A DNA stretch of 64,000 nucleotides from Polynucleobacter sp. AP-Kaivos-20-H2 (GCF_018882215.1 NZ_JACVOX010000003.1:248001-312000), one strand, 5' to 3'. Positions 44,004 to 53,882 are shown, numbered from the stretch's first letter. Translations and numbers: made by a program. Notes: generated from the sequence alone by a model not told the origin.

Positions 44004-44993
44004 TTATTTTTGATACCAAGAGCTTTGTGTATAGACAGACCAAAAATACTGAACTAATACCAAACTCACTGCACTAATTGGTAGCGCAAGTAGCACTCCA
44101 AAAAAACCAAATAGGTTGCCAAAAAGTAGCAAGGCAAACAGAACGGCAACAGGGTGCAAGCCAATGCGTTCGCCTACTAGGCGCGGCGTTAAGAAAAAGC
44201 CCTCTAGGAATTGGCCGATGCCAAATACGATGAGCACCCCTACAAGCTCAGGTCCAACACCAAATTGCAAGATTGCAGAGACGATTGCAAGGCTAAAGCC
44301 GAGGGCAATCCCAATATAGGGAATGACAATCATCAGAGCAGTAAATACACCTAAAGCAACCGCCCCTTTGATTCCAATCACACTTAAGGAAATACTATAA
44401 AAAACAGACATGATAGAAATCACGATGATCATGCCCCGCAAATATTGCGAGAGCAAACCATCGGTATGCATTGCTAAGTGAGTAATCGTATCTTGAGCCC
44501 GTAATGGCACCAGTGTTTTGACAAGGCCGAAGAAGTGAGTCCAATCAATGAGAAGATAGAACATCACAAAAATAATAAGCACTGAATTTACAAACCCAGT
44601 AATTACTGAGCTGCCTGACATGAGTACCGTATTGAAGGTCGTTGTCATTAAAGAATCTGCATTGTCACTAATATGCTCTGATATTTTTTGTGAGGCTGCA
44701 GTTTTTAAAGTCCCCCAGTCAACATTGATATGAAACTCAGCTAACTTTGGTCCGAGCCATGCCTGGGTATTTGCTATCCAATCTGGCAACTGGGCTTTAA
44801 TCAATGGAATCTCGGTTTTAAGAAGGCCAATAAATAGGCTCACAATGGCAATTACGACTGCCAGACCCAGAACAACGGAGAGTGCTGCAGCCACGGCGGC
44901 GGGCGCCCGCCTTCCTTCCATCCATAGAAAAGCAGGCCTCAGGATGTAGGCAAGGATGAATGCAGCCAGAAAAGGGGTAAAAATCTCAGCCAT
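44004..44993 (-). CDS. AI-2E family transporter (PerM-like membrane protein)
   Basis: Integral inner-membrane protein of 329 residues with about seven helices and a periplasmic or cytosolic central domain (about 70-125). Typical motifs are FLAAFILAYILRPAFLWM, FYLLIDWTHFFGLVKTLVP, VALGVFTALMIVIPYIGIALGFSLA, GFFLTPRLVGERIGLHPVAVLFALLLFGNLFGFFGVLLALPISAV. Family members are linked to quorum-signal export, ion/proton exchange or other transport, so the substrate is open. The start at 44993 has AGAGGA about 10 bases upstream; a TTG at 45017 is possible. The N-terminal helix looks short for the family. Confidence 0.88.
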   Translation of the reverse strand: MAEIFTPFLAAFILAYILRPAFLWMEGRRAPAAVAAALSVVLGLAVVIAIVSLFIGLLKTEIPLIKAQLPDWIANTQAWLGPKLAEFHINVDWGTLKTAASQKISEHISDNADSLMTTTFNTVLMSGSSVITGFVNSVLIIFVMFYLLIDWTHFFGLVKTLVPLRAQDTITHLAMHTDGLLSQYLRGMIIVISIMSVFYSISLSVIGIKGAVALGVFTALMIVIPYIGIALGFSLAIVSAILQFGVGPELVGVLIVFGIGQFLEGFFLTPRLVGERIGLHPVAVLFALLLFGNLFGFFGVLLALPISAVSLVLVQYFWSVYTQSSWYQK

Positions 44994-45065
44994 GACGAGT
45001 AATCCTCTAGAATTCAATGATTCTACTGATCTAGTAGCATTTTTTACTAATATTCCAGCGCTGAC

Positions 45066-46118
45066 ATGACCTCATCTACTAATTCTTCCTCAAAAGGCCT
45101 TTCCTACCGTGATGCTGGTGTCGATATTGATGCTGGGGATGCCCTGGTTGACCGCATTAAGCCGTTGGCCAAGAAAACCATGCGCGAGGGTGTTTTGGCT
45201 GGAATTGGCGGCTTTGGGGCCCTTTTTGAGGTGCCAAAGCGCTATAAAGAGCCAGTACTAGTATCCGGTACGGATGGTGTTGGTACCAAGCTAAGACTAG
45301 CTTTTGAGTGGAATCGTCATGAAACCATTGGTCAAGACTTGGTAGCCATGAGCGTGAATGACATCCTGGTTCAGGGTGCTGAGCCCCTTTTCTTCTTGGA
45401 TTACTTTGCATGCGGCAAGTTGACTGTGGATACGGCGGCAACGGTTGTTGGTGGCATTGCCAAGGGTTGTGAATTATCTGGTTGCGCATTAATCGGTGGT
45501 GAGACCGCAGAAATGCCGGGCATGTACCCACCAGGCGAATATGACTTAGCGGGATTTGCCGTAGGCGCAGTTGAAAAATCCAAAATCATTACTGGCGCAA
45601 CGATTGTTCCGGGTGATGCGGTATTAGCAATTGGCTCTAGTGGTGCGCATTCAAATGGCTACTCATTGGTCCGTAAGATTATTGAGCGTGCTGGTGCAAA
45701 GCCTACTGATGATTTGGGTGGTCGTCCATTGGGTGATGTTGTGATGGCGCCAACAGAAATTTATGTGAAGCCGCTTCTCAAATTGATTTCTGAAATCAAT
45801 GTAAAAGGTATGGCGCATATCACGGGTGGTGGTTTGGTTGATAACGTACCCCGCGTACTCCCTGAAAATACTCAAGCTGTTTTGCATCGCGATAGCTGGC
45901 AGATGCCAGACCTCTTCCGCTGGTTGCAAATGAAGGGTGGCGTTGCTGATGCAGAAATGGTGCGCGTATTTAACTGCGGCATCGGTATGGTTGTGATTGT
46001 TGCGCCTGATCAAGTAGATGCAGCAATCAAATCCTTAACTGCGCAAGGTCTTAAAGCTTGGACAGTCGGCGAAGTAGTTGAACGTCCAAAAGATGCGCCA
46101 CAAACCATCGTTATCTAA
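45066..46118 (+). CDS. purM: Phosphoribosylformylglycinamidine cyclo-ligase
   Basis: Closes the imidazole ring to make aminoimidazole ribotide in purine synthesis. It has 350 residues. Motifs are [130 protein letters not shown] and [18 protein letters not shown]. There is no convincing ribosome-binding site. A TAATAT box at 45048-45053 sits 12 bases before the ATG, so the leader would be very short. It is divergent from the AI-2E transporter gene and convergent with miaA. Confidence 0.97.
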   Translation: MTSSTNSSSKGLSYRDAGVDIDAGDALVDRIKPLAKKTMREGVLAGIGGFGALFEVPKRYKEPVLVSGTDGVGTKLRLAFEWNRHETIGQDLVAMSVNDILVQGAEPLFFLDYFACGKLTVDTAATVVGGIAKGCELSGCALIGGETAEMPGMYPPGEYDLAGFAVGAVEKSKIITGATIVPGDAVLAIGSSGAHSNGYSLVRKIIERAGAKPTDDLGGRPLGDVVMAPTEIYVKPLLKLISEINVKGMAHITGGGLVDNVPRVLPENTQAVLHRDSWQMPDLFRWLQMKGGVADAEMVRVFNCGIGMVVIVAPDQVDAAIKSLTAQGLKAWTVGEVVERPKDAPQTIVI

Positions 46119-46129
46119 ACGATCTACCT

Positions 46130-47137
46130 TTATTTTTTGATTAGATTGCTTTTGCAGTAATCTAATGCCGCCTTCAGTTCTTCCGGATTGAAGGGATCAA
46201 ATGTATTTCTCCCATCTATTGCACGCAACCATGTCAGTTGACGCTTGCCAAGCTGGCGCGTGGCTGCCAAGGCTTTGTAGCGCATTTGTTCAGCATCAAT
46301 TTCACCATTGAGATACTCCCAAGCTTGGCGATAACCAACTGAACGTATCGCTGGAAGATCTGTATGTAATCCAGCGTTGGTACGCAGAGTTTTGACTTCA
46401 TCCATAAATCCAGCAGCAAGCATTTCATCAAAACGCTTTTCTAAGTTCAGATGCAATCGCTTACGATCACTTGGTTCAAGCGAAACTAACTTAATCCATG
46501 GTGGAATCGCTGAACCTTCTCTGCCATCCTCACTAGGTGAGTCGGCCAGTGATATAGACATAGGTTTACCGGTAATTTCATAAACCTCTAGAGCACGCTG
46601 CACTCGTTGGGAATCGTTTGGCTTTAAGCGCGCCGCAGTTTCGGGATCAATCGTGGCAAGCTTGTCGTGCATTGCCGGCCAGCCAATGGCTTTACCCTCT
46701 TCATCCAAACGAGCACGAATTTCTGGATTTGCTGGAGGCAGTGAGGAAAGGCCATGCGCCCACGCGCGCCAATACAACATCGTTCCGCCTACCACCACTG
46801 GAATATTTCCTCGCGCACGAATTTCGGTGCAAAGACGTTTTGCATCATTTGCAAAACGTGCCGCTGAATACACTTCAGTCGGATCAATGATGTCAATCAG
46901 ATGATGAATAACCGCTTCTTGTTCTGACTGAGTTGGTTTGGCGCTGCCAATATCTAAACCCCGATATACCAAAGCAGAATCCATGCTGATGAGCTCAATT
47001 GTCAGACCAATAGATTTTGCATACTCAGCCAAAGACATGGCGAGATGGGTTTTGCCTGCACCAGTGGGCCCAACAATACAAAGCGTTGAGACTTCATCTG
47101 GAGCATGCATAGGCTGAATGTAGGGTTCAGTTGGCAT
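46130..47137 (-). CDS. miaA: tRNA dimethylallyltransferase
   Basis: Adds the dimethylallyl group to A37 of tRNAs reading codons that start with U. It has 335 residues. The P-loop VGPTGAGKTHLAMSLAE is near residues 23-39, and SMDSALVYRGLDIGSAKP, HHLIDIIDPTEVYSAARF, PVVVGGTMLYWRAWAHGLS, PNDSQRVQRALEVYEITGKP and RQLGKRQLTWLR follow. A perfect TATAAT stands 5 bases before the ATG at 47137 with no ribosome-binding site, so the mRNA may be leaderless. An ATG at 47110 is the alternative. It is divergent from the DedA gene. Confidence 0.96.
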   Translation of the reverse strand: MPTEPYIQPMHAPDEVSTLCIVGPTGAGKTHLAMSLAEYAKSIGLTIELISMDSALVYRGLDIGSAKPTQSEQEAVIHHLIDIIDPTEVYSAARFANDAKRLCTEIRARGNIPVVVGGTMLYWRAWAHGLSSLPPANPEIRARLDEEGKAIGWPAMHDKLATIDPETAARLKPNDSQRVQRALEVYEITGKPMSISLADSPSEDGREGSAIPPWIKLVSLEPSDRKRLHLNLEKRFDEMLAAGFMDEVKTLRTNAGLHTDLPAIRSVGYRQAWEYLNGEIDAEQMRYKALAATRQLGKRQLTWLRAIDGRNTFDPFNPEELKAALDYCKSNLIKK

Positions 47138-47142
47138 ACCTA

Positions 47143-47148
47143 ATTATA
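47143..47148 (-). promoter_or_regulatory. -10 box immediately before miaA
   Basis: TATAAT on the minus strand, 5 bases before the miaA ATG at 47137; a weak TTGTTG lies 18 bases further upstream as a possible -35. This geometry would start transcription at or near the A of the start codon. Confidence 0.45.
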
Positions 47149-47195
47149 AGAGCCTGTTAATATCCGCAACAACCCATAAGTTAGAGAGCGAGTCG

Positions 47196-47840
47196 ATGGA
47201 TACCCTTTTGCAAATCAGTGATTTATTGCTGCATATTGATAAACATTTAGATGTGGTGATTCAGCAATACGGTCCTTGGGCCTATGGCCTCTTATTTGCT
47301 ATTGTTTTTGCAGAAACAGGCTTAGTGGTTGCCCCTTTCCTGCCTGGGGACTCACTCTTATTTATTGCAGGCGCCTATTGCGCTACTGAGCATTTCAATA
47401 TTTGGACCTTGTGCATTGGTTTATTAATTGCTGCAGTCGCAGGTAACACCGTGAACTACTTCATTGGCCGGTGGATTGGTAAGCGAGTATTCAGCAGTCA
47501 ATCGCGCTGGATTGATCAAGGCGCTTTATTAAAAACCCACGCTTTTTATGAAAAGCATGGTGGGAAAACGATCATTCTTGCCCGCTTCTTGCCAATTATT
47601 CGTACCTTTGCACCTTTTATTGCGGGTGTGTCTGAGATGAACTTTGCACGCTTTCAGTTATTTAACATCACTGGTGCAGCGCTGTGGGTCTTTGGTTTGG
47701 TCATAGCAGGATATTTCTTTGGCAATATCCCTGTCATTCGCCAGAATCTCAATGTGATCGTCCTGGTAGGCGTGGGGGCGGCTGCGGTACCAGTTTTATT
47801 GGCAGCTATCTACAAAATTTTTCAGCACAAGAAAAACTAA
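47196..47840 (+). CDS. DedA-family membrane protein
   Basis: Integral membrane protein of 214 residues from the DedA/SNARE-associated (VTT) family, whose members flip or scramble undecaprenyl phosphate and phospholipids. Motifs are FAETGLVVAPFLPGDSLLFIAGAYC, AVAGNTVNYFIGRWIGKRVF and HGGKTIILARFLPIIRTFAPFIAGVSEMNFARFQLFNITGAALWVFGLVIAGYFFGNIP. The charged E, R and G/P residues of the re-entrant loops are kept. A GAGAGCGAG site precedes the ATG. It stands alone between divergent miaA and the convergent SirB1-like gene. Confidence 0.93.
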   Translation: MDTLLQISDLLLHIDKHLDVVIQQYGPWAYGLLFAIVFAETGLVVAPFLPGDSLLFIAGAYCATEHFNIWTLCIGLLIAAVAGNTVNYFIGRWIGKRVFSSQSRWIDQGALLKTHAFYEKHGGKTIILARFLPIIRTFAPFIAGVSEMNFARFQLFNITGAALWVFGLVIAGYFFGNIPVIRQNLNVIVLVGVGAAAVPVLLAAIYKIFQHKKN

Positions 47841-47886
47841 CAGGAGTTTAAAAAACCAAAGTGCTTACACTAACGCCCACTCAGCT

Positions 47887-48729
47887 TTAGTGAAGCTTGG
47901 TTTGACTTTCAAGGGTGGCAATGTGCTCGCGGATATCGCCAGCATCCTCAGCTTCTGGAACTTCGCTGAGATAGCGATGCATATCCGCCAATGCGGGCCG
48001 CAAATACTCTAGTTGCGCAAAGATCAAACCTCTGTCCCGAATCTCTTCAATAGAGTCCGGCAGTAGGATCACTAGGCGCTCTTGAATACCTAGTAAACGC
48101 TCCCAGCGCTCATGTTCTGAGTAAATCATTTTGAGGTTTCTCAGAAAGCGCGACAGAATCTCTCTCGAGCTAGAAGCACGTAGGAAGATATTGAGCGGCA
48201 GACTCAACTCACCTCGATAACCTTTGGCGTCCAGGTAAGGATCAAGCATTTCTTGTAACTGAGTCTTTGATAACGATTCACCGGTCAAGGGATCCATGAT
48301 GACTTCACCCTGTTGCAAAGAGATGCGCATCATGAAGTGATTCGGAAATGAAACCCCCCGAATTTTCAAACCAATTTGATTGCCTAATTCCATCATCAAA
48401 ATAGCTAATGAGATGGGGATTCCTCTGCGATTCTCGAGTATGTAATGCAAGTACGAATTTTCTGGAGCATAGAAATCATTTGGGTTCGGGCCAAAACCCA
48501 GATCGGTATAAAAGAAATGCTTCAAAATTTGTAAGCGCTGAACAGGTGAGGTATCCGGCGTGATGCGAGTTTTGAGTTTGTTACCCATCTCATCAATTTG
48601 ATCGAGAACCCCCTGAACATCTAAATCAGGATAAGCATGCTGTGCGACAGCAATTGTCGCCTCCGTTAAAGGAAGATGTTCGTCTTCAGCAACTAGTGAG
48701 GTGAAATAGTCGAGTTGTTGTGTTGGCAT
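47887..48729 (-). CDS. SirB1-family protein with transglutaminase-like and tetratricopeptide-like regions
   Basis: Protein of 280 residues of the widespread SirB1 (transglutaminase-like core 2) family; the biochemical role is not established. The central fold has LLTILKHFF-type helix QRLQILKHFFYTDLGFGPNPNDFYAPENSYLHYILENRRGIPISLAILMMELGNQIGLKIRGVSFPNHFMMRI. The usual cysteine of an active transglutaminase is not seen, since the motif reads RRGIPISLA. The C-terminal helical part (WERLLGIQERLVILLPDSIEEIRDRGLIFAQLEYLRPALADMHRYL) looks TPR-like. The start at 48729 is chosen 5 bases after murJ; a longer frame overlaps murJ. Confidence 0.85.
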   Translation of the reverse strand: MPTQQLDYFTSLVAEDEHLPLTEATIAVAQHAYPDLDVQGVLDQIDEMGNKLKTRITPDTSPVQRLQILKHFFYTDLGFGPNPNDFYAPENSYLHYILENRRGIPISLAILMMELGNQIGLKIRGVSFPNHFMMRISLQQGEVIMDPLTGESLSKTQLQEMLDPYLDAKGYRGELSLPLNIFLRASSSREILSRFLRNLKMIYSEHERWERLLGIQERLVILLPDSIEEIRDRGLIFAQLEYLRPALADMHRYLSEVPEAEDAGDIREHIATLESQTKLH

Positions 48730-48734
48730 ATTGG

Positions 48735-50288
48735 CTATTTTGCATGACGCAAGAATTTTTGCCAGCGAATTCCTACCAAACCCAGGGATGCGAAGTAAGC
48801 AATGGCAGCAAGACCTAGCCATGCTCCCACCAAGCCAATACGTAGCCACGGCTCAGCTTGGAGGGCAATCCAATTGTGTGTGCCAGCAGCATAAAAAAGG
48901 ACTGCTGCGAAGGGGATGAGCGCTAGAAATAGCTGACCAAGGTACTTGATCCAGCCTGAATTAGGCAAGGCTCCGCGTCGATGCAGGCCAACCCATAGCA
49001 GGGCGGCGTTTAGACAGGCGCCAGTACCTACAGAAAGGGCAAGGCCAGCATGCCCAAGCCAAGGTACAAATACTAGATTGGCTAACTGGGTGGCTACTAA
49101 AACGAGTAATCCAATCTTGACGGGGGTGCGGATGTCTTGACGTGAATAAAATCCGGGCGCCAAAATTTTTACCAGAATTAAACCAATGAGGCCAACACCA
49201 TAAGCCGCTAATGCACGTTGCGTCATCACGACATCAAGCGCACTGAATTTACCGTAGTGATACAAGACTGCTGCTAAAGGCTCGCCAAAAATAAAGAGTG
49301 CAATTGCGCAGGGAGCAGCCAGTAAGAATGTGAGTTGTAATCCCCAGATGAGTAATTCGCCGGCATGTACTAAATCGTTTTTGGCATTGGCCTTACTGAG
49401 GCTTGGCAAAAGAACGGTTCCCAAGGCAACACCCAGTAGTGCAGTTGGAAATTCCATCAAGCGATCTGCGTAGGATAGCCATGACACACTTCCCGCCTGC
49501 AGACGTGAAGCAATGTTGGTATTAATGATGAGGGAGATTTGTGCAACAGAAACTGCAAATACTGCTGGCCCCATTAATTTCATGACGCGTCTAGCTTCCG
49601 GATTGGTGACGGCTGATTTGATGGCGCCAGGCAATAAACCAATACGAGGTAATAGGCCGAGGCGAGCAAGCGTTGGAACTTGAAGGGCAAGTTGCAGTAT
49701 TCCACCAAGTAAAACACCAATACTTAAGGCATAAATCGGCTGCTCTAAGTGGGGCGCCAAAAAGATGGCGCTACCAATTAAGGCGAGGTTGAGCAAGACG
49801 GGCGTAAATGCCGGGATTGCAAAGCGGTGATAGGTGTTTAAGATCCCCGCTGAGAGTGAGACCATAGAAATTAGCCCGATATAGGGGAACATGATTTGGG
49901 TCATAACAACGCTGGCGTCATAGGCTGGACCACCTTTAAACCCTGTGGCAATGACCAGAATGAGTACTGGGGCGCCAATGACTCCCAGTAGTACCGTAAG
50001 CAGCAAAGCCCAAAATAAGAGCGTGGCGACTGCATTAATGAGGATTTTGGCCTTAGTTTGGTCTTCGTTTGTGGCAATTTCGCCCAAAATCGGCACAAAA
50101 GCTTGAGAAAAGGCCCCTTCGGCAAATAGCCGACGTAGTAAATTGGGTAGCCTAAAAGCCACATTAAAGGCATCTGTCCACTCGGAAGCCCCGAAACTAC
50201 GGGCAATGAGGGTCTCCCGGAGCAGTCCCGTAATTCGGGACAGCATGGTTAGGGAGCTGACCTTGGCAGCGGCAGAAAGCAGATTCAT
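48735..50288 (-). CDS. murJ: Lipid II flippase MurJ
   Basis: Flips the peptidoglycan precursor lipid II across the inner membrane. It has 517 residues with about 14 helices of the MOP superfamily. Motifs are MNLLSAAAKVSSLTMLSRITGLLRETLIARSFGASEWTDAFNVAFRLPNLLRRLFAEGAFSQAFVPIL, which carries the essential Arg and Asp residues. SVSWLSYADRLMEFPTALLGVALGTVLLPSLSK and FYSRQDIRTPVKIGL follow. It is divergent from rpsT, a common arrangement in Burkholderiales (recalled, not searched). Confidence 0.97.
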   Translation of the reverse strand: MNLLSAAAKVSSLTMLSRITGLLRETLIARSFGASEWTDAFNVAFRLPNLLRRLFAEGAFSQAFVPILGEIATNEDQTKAKILINAVATLLFWALLLTVLLGVIGAPVLILVIATGFKGGPAYDASVVMTQIMFPYIGLISMVSLSAGILNTYHRFAIPAFTPVLLNLALIGSAIFLAPHLEQPIYALSIGVLLGGILQLALQVPTLARLGLLPRIGLLPGAIKSAVTNPEARRVMKLMGPAVFAVSVAQISLIINTNIASRLQAGSVSWLSYADRLMEFPTALLGVALGTVLLPSLSKANAKNDLVHAGELLIWGLQLTFLLAAPCAIALFIFGEPLAAVLYHYGKFSALDVVMTQRALAAYGVGLIGLILVKILAPGFYSRQDIRTPVKIGLLVLVATQLANLVFVPWLGHAGLALSVGTGACLNAALLWVGLHRRGALPNSGWIKYLGQLFLALIPFAAVLFYAAGTHNWIALQAEPWLRIGLVGAWLGLAAIAYFASLGLVGIRWQKFLRHAK

Positions 50289-50439
50289 GAGGCGATTTTC
50301 ACCTATTTATCGGTCGGCTGGGCTTTTTTGCCCCTTTAAGGTAAAATCTTGGGTTTTGGCGAGCTTGCTTATGAATCTGGCAAGTCCGCAAGATTTTTAA
50401 CTAATCGCATTTTGCAATTTATAGAGGCAAGGTTTAAAG

Positions 50440-50706
50440 ATGGCCAATACAGCACAAGCGCGCAAGCGTGCACGCCAAGCAGTAAAACATAACGAACACA
50501 ATTCCAGTTTGCGTTCAAAGCTCCGCACTTCCATTAAGGCAGTTCGCAAAGCAATTGAAACTGGCGACAAAGCTGCTGCTGCAAAAGTATTTGCAGCAAC
50601 CCAAGCAACAATCGACAAGATTGCTGACAAAAAGATCGCTCACAAAAATACTGCATCACGTCAGAAGTCACGTTTGTCTGCAGCTATTAAGGCGATGGCA
50701 GCGTAA
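50440..50706 (+). CDS. rpsT: 30S ribosomal protein S20
   Basis: Basic primary 16S rRNA-binding protein of the small subunit. It has 88 residues: [39 protein letters not shown] at the start and [23 protein letters not shown] at the end, nearly all helical and Lys/Arg/Ala-rich as usual. A GAGGCAAGG stretch before the ATG supplies the ribosome-binding site. It is a single-gene unit ended by a strong terminator. About 150 bases lie between it and murJ; I see only weak promoter-like boxes there. Confidence 0.97.
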   Translation: MANTAQARKRARQAVKHNEHNSSLRSKLRTSIKAVRKAIETGDKAAAAKVFAATQATIDKIADKKIAHKNTASRQKSRLSAAIKAMAA

Positions 50707-50726
50707 TACAGTTTTAGTTTTAGGCT

Positions 50727-50775
50727 GGTCGAAGTAGTTTCGACCTAAGCCCGCTCCTCAACAGAGCGGGTTTTT
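50727..50775 (+). terminator. rpsT terminator with an extra upstream hairpin
   Basis: A strong terminator stem CCCGCTC (50750-50756) / GAGCGGG (50764-50770) is followed by five T. Directly before it is a second 7-base hairpin, GGTCGAA / TTCGACC (50727-50745). The pair forms a double structure at the 3' end of rpsT mRNA. The convergent DUF3579 gene ends 5 bases later. Confidence 0.85.
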
Positions 50776-50779
50776 GTTT

Positions 50780-51094
50780 TTAAGGCTGGGCTGAGGCTGT
50801 TGGGTTGAACTCACATGCCTCTTCGATCGGTAGGTCATTGTCCTTGGCAAAGTTCATGACAAAGTCTAACGCTCGAGGATCTAGGTCTCTCAGTCTGGTA
50901 TCTATAACAACGCATTTCACTTTTGCAATAAGCACTGGTCTGACATAGGGCGAATAAGTAAAGCGAGGGTCCCCGGAATCACCGGGAGGGCGAAAAGTTG
51001 CCATCACCCCGCACAGACGCTCCGCCCAATCGCTGGGCCGAAATGGTTTGCCAGAAGTGGTAATGCCTTGAATGAAAAGCTTTTTGTGGTTCAA
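50780..51094 (-). CDS. DUF3579-family protein
   Basis: Small protein of 104 residues of a family that, as I recall, is nearly confined to betaproteobacteria and has no known function. It opens MNHKKLFIQGITTSGKPFRPSDWAERLCGVMATF and then has YSPYVRPVLIAKVKCVVIDTRLRDLDPRALDFVMNFAKDNDLPIEEAC. There is no signal peptide, membrane helix or obvious catalytic motif. It lies divergent from argF and convergent with rpsT. The name is from memory of the family, so confidence in the family is moderate to good but in function nil. Confidence 0.8.
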   Translation of the reverse strand: MNHKKLFIQGITTSGKPFRPSDWAERLCGVMATFRPPGDSGDPRFTYSPYVRPVLIAKVKCVVIDTRLRDLDPRALDFVMNFAKDNDLPIEEACEFNPTASAQP

Positions 51095-51246
51095 GTTCGC
51101 GTAATGATGGTTGTAAGAAATAGTATTACTAAGCCCTCTAGCTTAACAGCCCAAGTTGGCCGTAAGATGACTTTAGGATCTATTTTCGTGCAGCTGAATG
51201 TTTGAAGAAAAAAATGCAAGCCAAAACTTTAGTAGAAAGCTCAACT

Positions 51247-52194
51247 ATGACATCGCTGGCAAAGCCTCAAGTGCCCGGTAAGGTAAAGCACTATCTGCAG
51301 TTTTCTGACCTGACTCGTGAAGAGTACGACTATTTGCTCAAGCGTTCGGCGTGGCTTAAGGCCAAATTCAAGAGCTATGAAACTTGGCATCCACTGCACG
51401 ATCGCACTTTGGCCATGATTTTTGAGAAGCACTCCACTCGTACTCGCCTGTCCTTCGAGGCAGGCATCCATCAGCTTGGCGGTCATGCGGTATACCTAAA
51501 CACCCGAGATACACAGTTGGGCCGTGGCGAGCCTGTAGAGGATGCTGCTCAGGTGATTTCAAGGATGACGGACATCATCATGATTCGCACCTTTGGCCAA
51601 GACATTATTGAGCGTTTTGCATCGAATTCACGGGTGCCCGTAATCAATGGTCTGACAAATGAATTTCACCCTTGCCAAGTATTGGCTGATATTTTTACGT
51701 TTGTTGAGGCCCGTGGTCCGATTCAAGGAAAAACGGTAGCTTGGGTAGGTGATGCCAACAATATGGCCTACACCTGGCTACAGGCTGCTGAATGCCTTGA
51801 TTTTCAGTTGCGCTTCTCTGCGCCAGAGGGTTATCAGTTAGATGCAACGCGTTTGTCACCAAAATCCGCCAAGCATTTAACCATTTGCGCCGATCCTAAA
51901 GAAGCCTGCAAAGGTGCCGACCTAGTGAGTACCGACGTCTGGACCAGCATGGGTTATGAAGACGAAAATACTTTACGCATGAATGCTTTTCAAGATTGGA
52001 TGGTGGATGAAGAGTTAATGGCGTTGGCTAAGCCTAATGCGCTGTTTATGCACTGCTTGCCAGCGCACCGTGGTGAGGAGGTTTCAGCAGAAGTGATTGA
52101 CGGGCCACAAAGTATTGTTTGGGAAGAGGCAGAAAATCGTTTGCATGTCCAAAAGGCTCTGATGGAGTATTTGCTCTGTGGTCGTTTGGATTAA
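51247..52194 (+). CDS. argF: Ornithine carbamoyltransferase
   Basis: Makes citrulline from ornithine and carbamoyl phosphate in arginine synthesis. It has 315 residues from the ATG at 51247. Motifs are HYLQFSDLTREEYDYLL, FEKHSTRTRLSFEAGIHQLGGHAVYL with the carbamoyl phosphate site STRTR, MIRTFGQDIIERFA, PVINGLTNEFHPCQVLADIFTF, WVGDANNMAYTW and LFMHCLPAHRGEEVSAEVIDG. The start is uncertain: an ATG at 51214 and a TTG at 51202 are in frame and none has a strong ribosome-binding site. argG follows after 78 bases, the next step of the pathway. Confidence 0.96.
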   Translation: MTSLAKPQVPGKVKHYLQFSDLTREEYDYLLKRSAWLKAKFKSYETWHPLHDRTLAMIFEKHSTRTRLSFEAGIHQLGGHAVYLNTRDTQLGRGEPVEDAAQVISRMTDIIMIRTFGQDIIERFASNSRVPVINGLTNEFHPCQVLADIFTFVEARGPIQGKTVAWVGDANNMAYTWLQAAECLDFQLRFSAPEGYQLDATRLSPKSAKHLTICADPKEACKGADLVSTDVWTSMGYEDENTLRMNAFQDWMVDEELMALAKPNALFMHCLPAHRGEEVSAEVIDGPQSIVWEEAENRLHVQKALMEYLLCGRLD

Positions 52195-52272
52195 GTAATA
52201 AAACTTCAGCAATAAAATAATCAGTAAGTAACAAGTAATTCGTTTTCATTAATTTTGATTGAATAAAAAAAC

Positions 52273-53505
52273 ATGTCCGATATTAAAAAAGCAGTCTTAG
52301 CGTATTCCGGCGGTCTAGATACCAGCGTGATCTTGAAGTGGCTTCAAGATACATATGGCTGCGAGATCGTGACCTTTACCGCTGACTTAGGTCAGGGCGA
52401 AGAGCTGGAGCCAGCACGCGCTAAGGCTTTGCAATTTGGCATCAAGCCTGAAAACATTTTTATTGATGACTTGCGCGAAGAGTTTGTTCGTGACTTTGTG
52501 TTCCCAATGTTCCGTGCGAATACAATTTACGAGGGTGAATATTTGTTGGGCACCTCTATTGCGCGCCCATTAATCGCTAAACGTCAAATTGAAATTGCTC
52601 GCTTGACTGGTGCTGACTCCGTATCGCATGGCGCGACCGGCAAAGGAAATGACCAGGTTCGCTTTGAATTAGGTTACTACGCTCTTGAACCAGGAATTAA
52701 GGTAATCGCTCCTTGGCGTGAGTGGGATCTTCTCTCACGCGAAAAGTTGATGGCTTATGCAGAGAAGCATGGCATTCCAGTTGAGATGAAGCATAAGCAA
52801 GGCGGTTCACCGTATTCAATGGATGCGAACCTCTTGCACATTAGCTATGAAGGCCGTCACCTCGAGAATCCAAACGCAGAGGCAGAAGAGTCTATGTGGC
52901 GTTGGACCGTTTCTCCTGAAAAGGCTCCAGATGCCCCAGAAATTATTGAAATCGAATTCAAGGCTGGCGATCCAGTAGCAATTGATGGCAAAACATATAA
53001 GCCACACGAGTTATTGGCAGAATTAAATCGTCTTGGTGGCAAACATGGCATTGGTCGTCTCGACTTAGTGGAAAACCGCTTTGTTGGTATGAAGAGCCGT
53101 GGCTGTTACGAAACGCCTGGCGGCACCATTCTTCTAAAGGCTCATCGTGGCATTGAAAGCATCACCTTGGATCGTGAAGTGGCCCACTTAAAGGATGATT
53201 TGATGCCTCGCTACGCAAGCTTGATCTATAACGGTTTGTGGTGGGCGCCAGAGCGTCTCGCACTCCAAACTTTGATTGACCATACGCAACAGGCTGTTAA
53301 CGGCGTTGTTCGCCTCAAGCTCTACAAAGGTTCCGTCTCCGTGATTTCACGTGACTCTGCCAATACTTTGTTTGATCAAAATATTGCAACCTTTGACGAT
53401 GATGGTGGCGCATACAACCAAGCGGATGCTGGTGGCTTCATTAAGCTCAATGCATTACGTATGCGGATTGCTGAAACAGCTAGACGTAAGCGCGCCAAGA
53501 AATAA
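52273..53505 (+). CDS. argG: Argininosuccinate synthase
   Basis: Joins citrulline and aspartate with ATP. It has 410 residues. The PP-loop is [17 protein letters not shown] at about residues 8-24. [79 protein letters not shown] and [34 protein letters not shown] follow. No strong Shine-Dalgarno sequence precedes the ATG at 52273. It is probably co-transcribed with argF upstream, and ppnP follows after 52 bases. Confidence 0.97.
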   Translation: MSDIKKAVLAYSGGLDTSVILKWLQDTYGCEIVTFTADLGQGEELEPARAKALQFGIKPENIFIDDLREEFVRDFVFPMFRANTIYEGEYLLGTSIARPLIAKRQIEIARLTGADSVSHGATGKGNDQVRFELGYYALEPGIKVIAPWREWDLLSREKLMAYAEKHGIPVEMKHKQGGSPYSMDANLLHISYEGRHLENPNAEAEESMWRWTVSPEKAPDAPEIIEIEFKAGDPVAIDGKTYKPHELLAELNRLGGKHGIGRLDLVENRFVGMKSRGCYETPGGTILLKAHRGIESITLDREVAHLKDDLMPRYASLIYNGLWWAPERLALQTLIDHTQQAVNGVVRLKLYKGSVSVISRDSANTLFDQNIATFDDDGGAYNQADAGGFIKLNALRMRIAETARRKRAKK

Positions 53506-53557
53506 AAAACAATAAAACAGGCAAACGATTAGAGCCAACAGAATAGAAAGAATCAAC

Positions 53558-53863
53558 ATGCAATTTGATCAAGTTTCCGTAGGTAAAAAAGCCAATGTAT
53601 TTTTTGATGGCAAGTGCGTTTCTCATACTGTGACATTGCCTAATGGCGTGCGTAAGTCGGTTGGTGTGGTACTGCCAAGCACCTTGCGTTTTGACTTAAG
53701 CACTAGCGAGATTATGGAAGTGGTTGATGGTAATGCTTTCGTCAGTATCAATGGTGCCCCTGAGCAAGAGTTCAAGGCTGGCCAAAGCTGGGAAGTAGAA
53801 AAGGGTGGTTACTTCATTATTCGTGCCGAGCAACCAGTGCACTACGTTTGCCACTTTGAATAA
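53558..53863 (+). CDS. ppnP: Pyrimidine/purine nucleoside phosphorylase PpnP
   Basis: Small cupin-fold enzyme of 101 residues that splits nucleosides with phosphate, formerly known as YaiE/DUF1255. It has MQFDQVSVGKKANVFFDGKCVSHTVTLPNGVRKSVGVVLPSTLRFDLSTSEIMEVVDGNAFVSINGAPEQEF and the end motif GGYFIIRAEQPVHYVCHFE. The family pattern of the last strand is kept. It follows argG and is closed by a strong terminator, so it may be the third gene of an argF-argG-ppnP transcript. Confidence 0.92.
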   Translation: MQFDQVSVGKKANVFFDGKCVSHTVTLPNGVRKSVGVVLPSTLRFDLSTSEIMEVVDGNAFVSINGAPEQEFKAGQSWEVEKGGYFIIRAEQPVHYVCHFE

Positions 53864-53882
53864 ATCAAAGGTGCTCTCAAAC

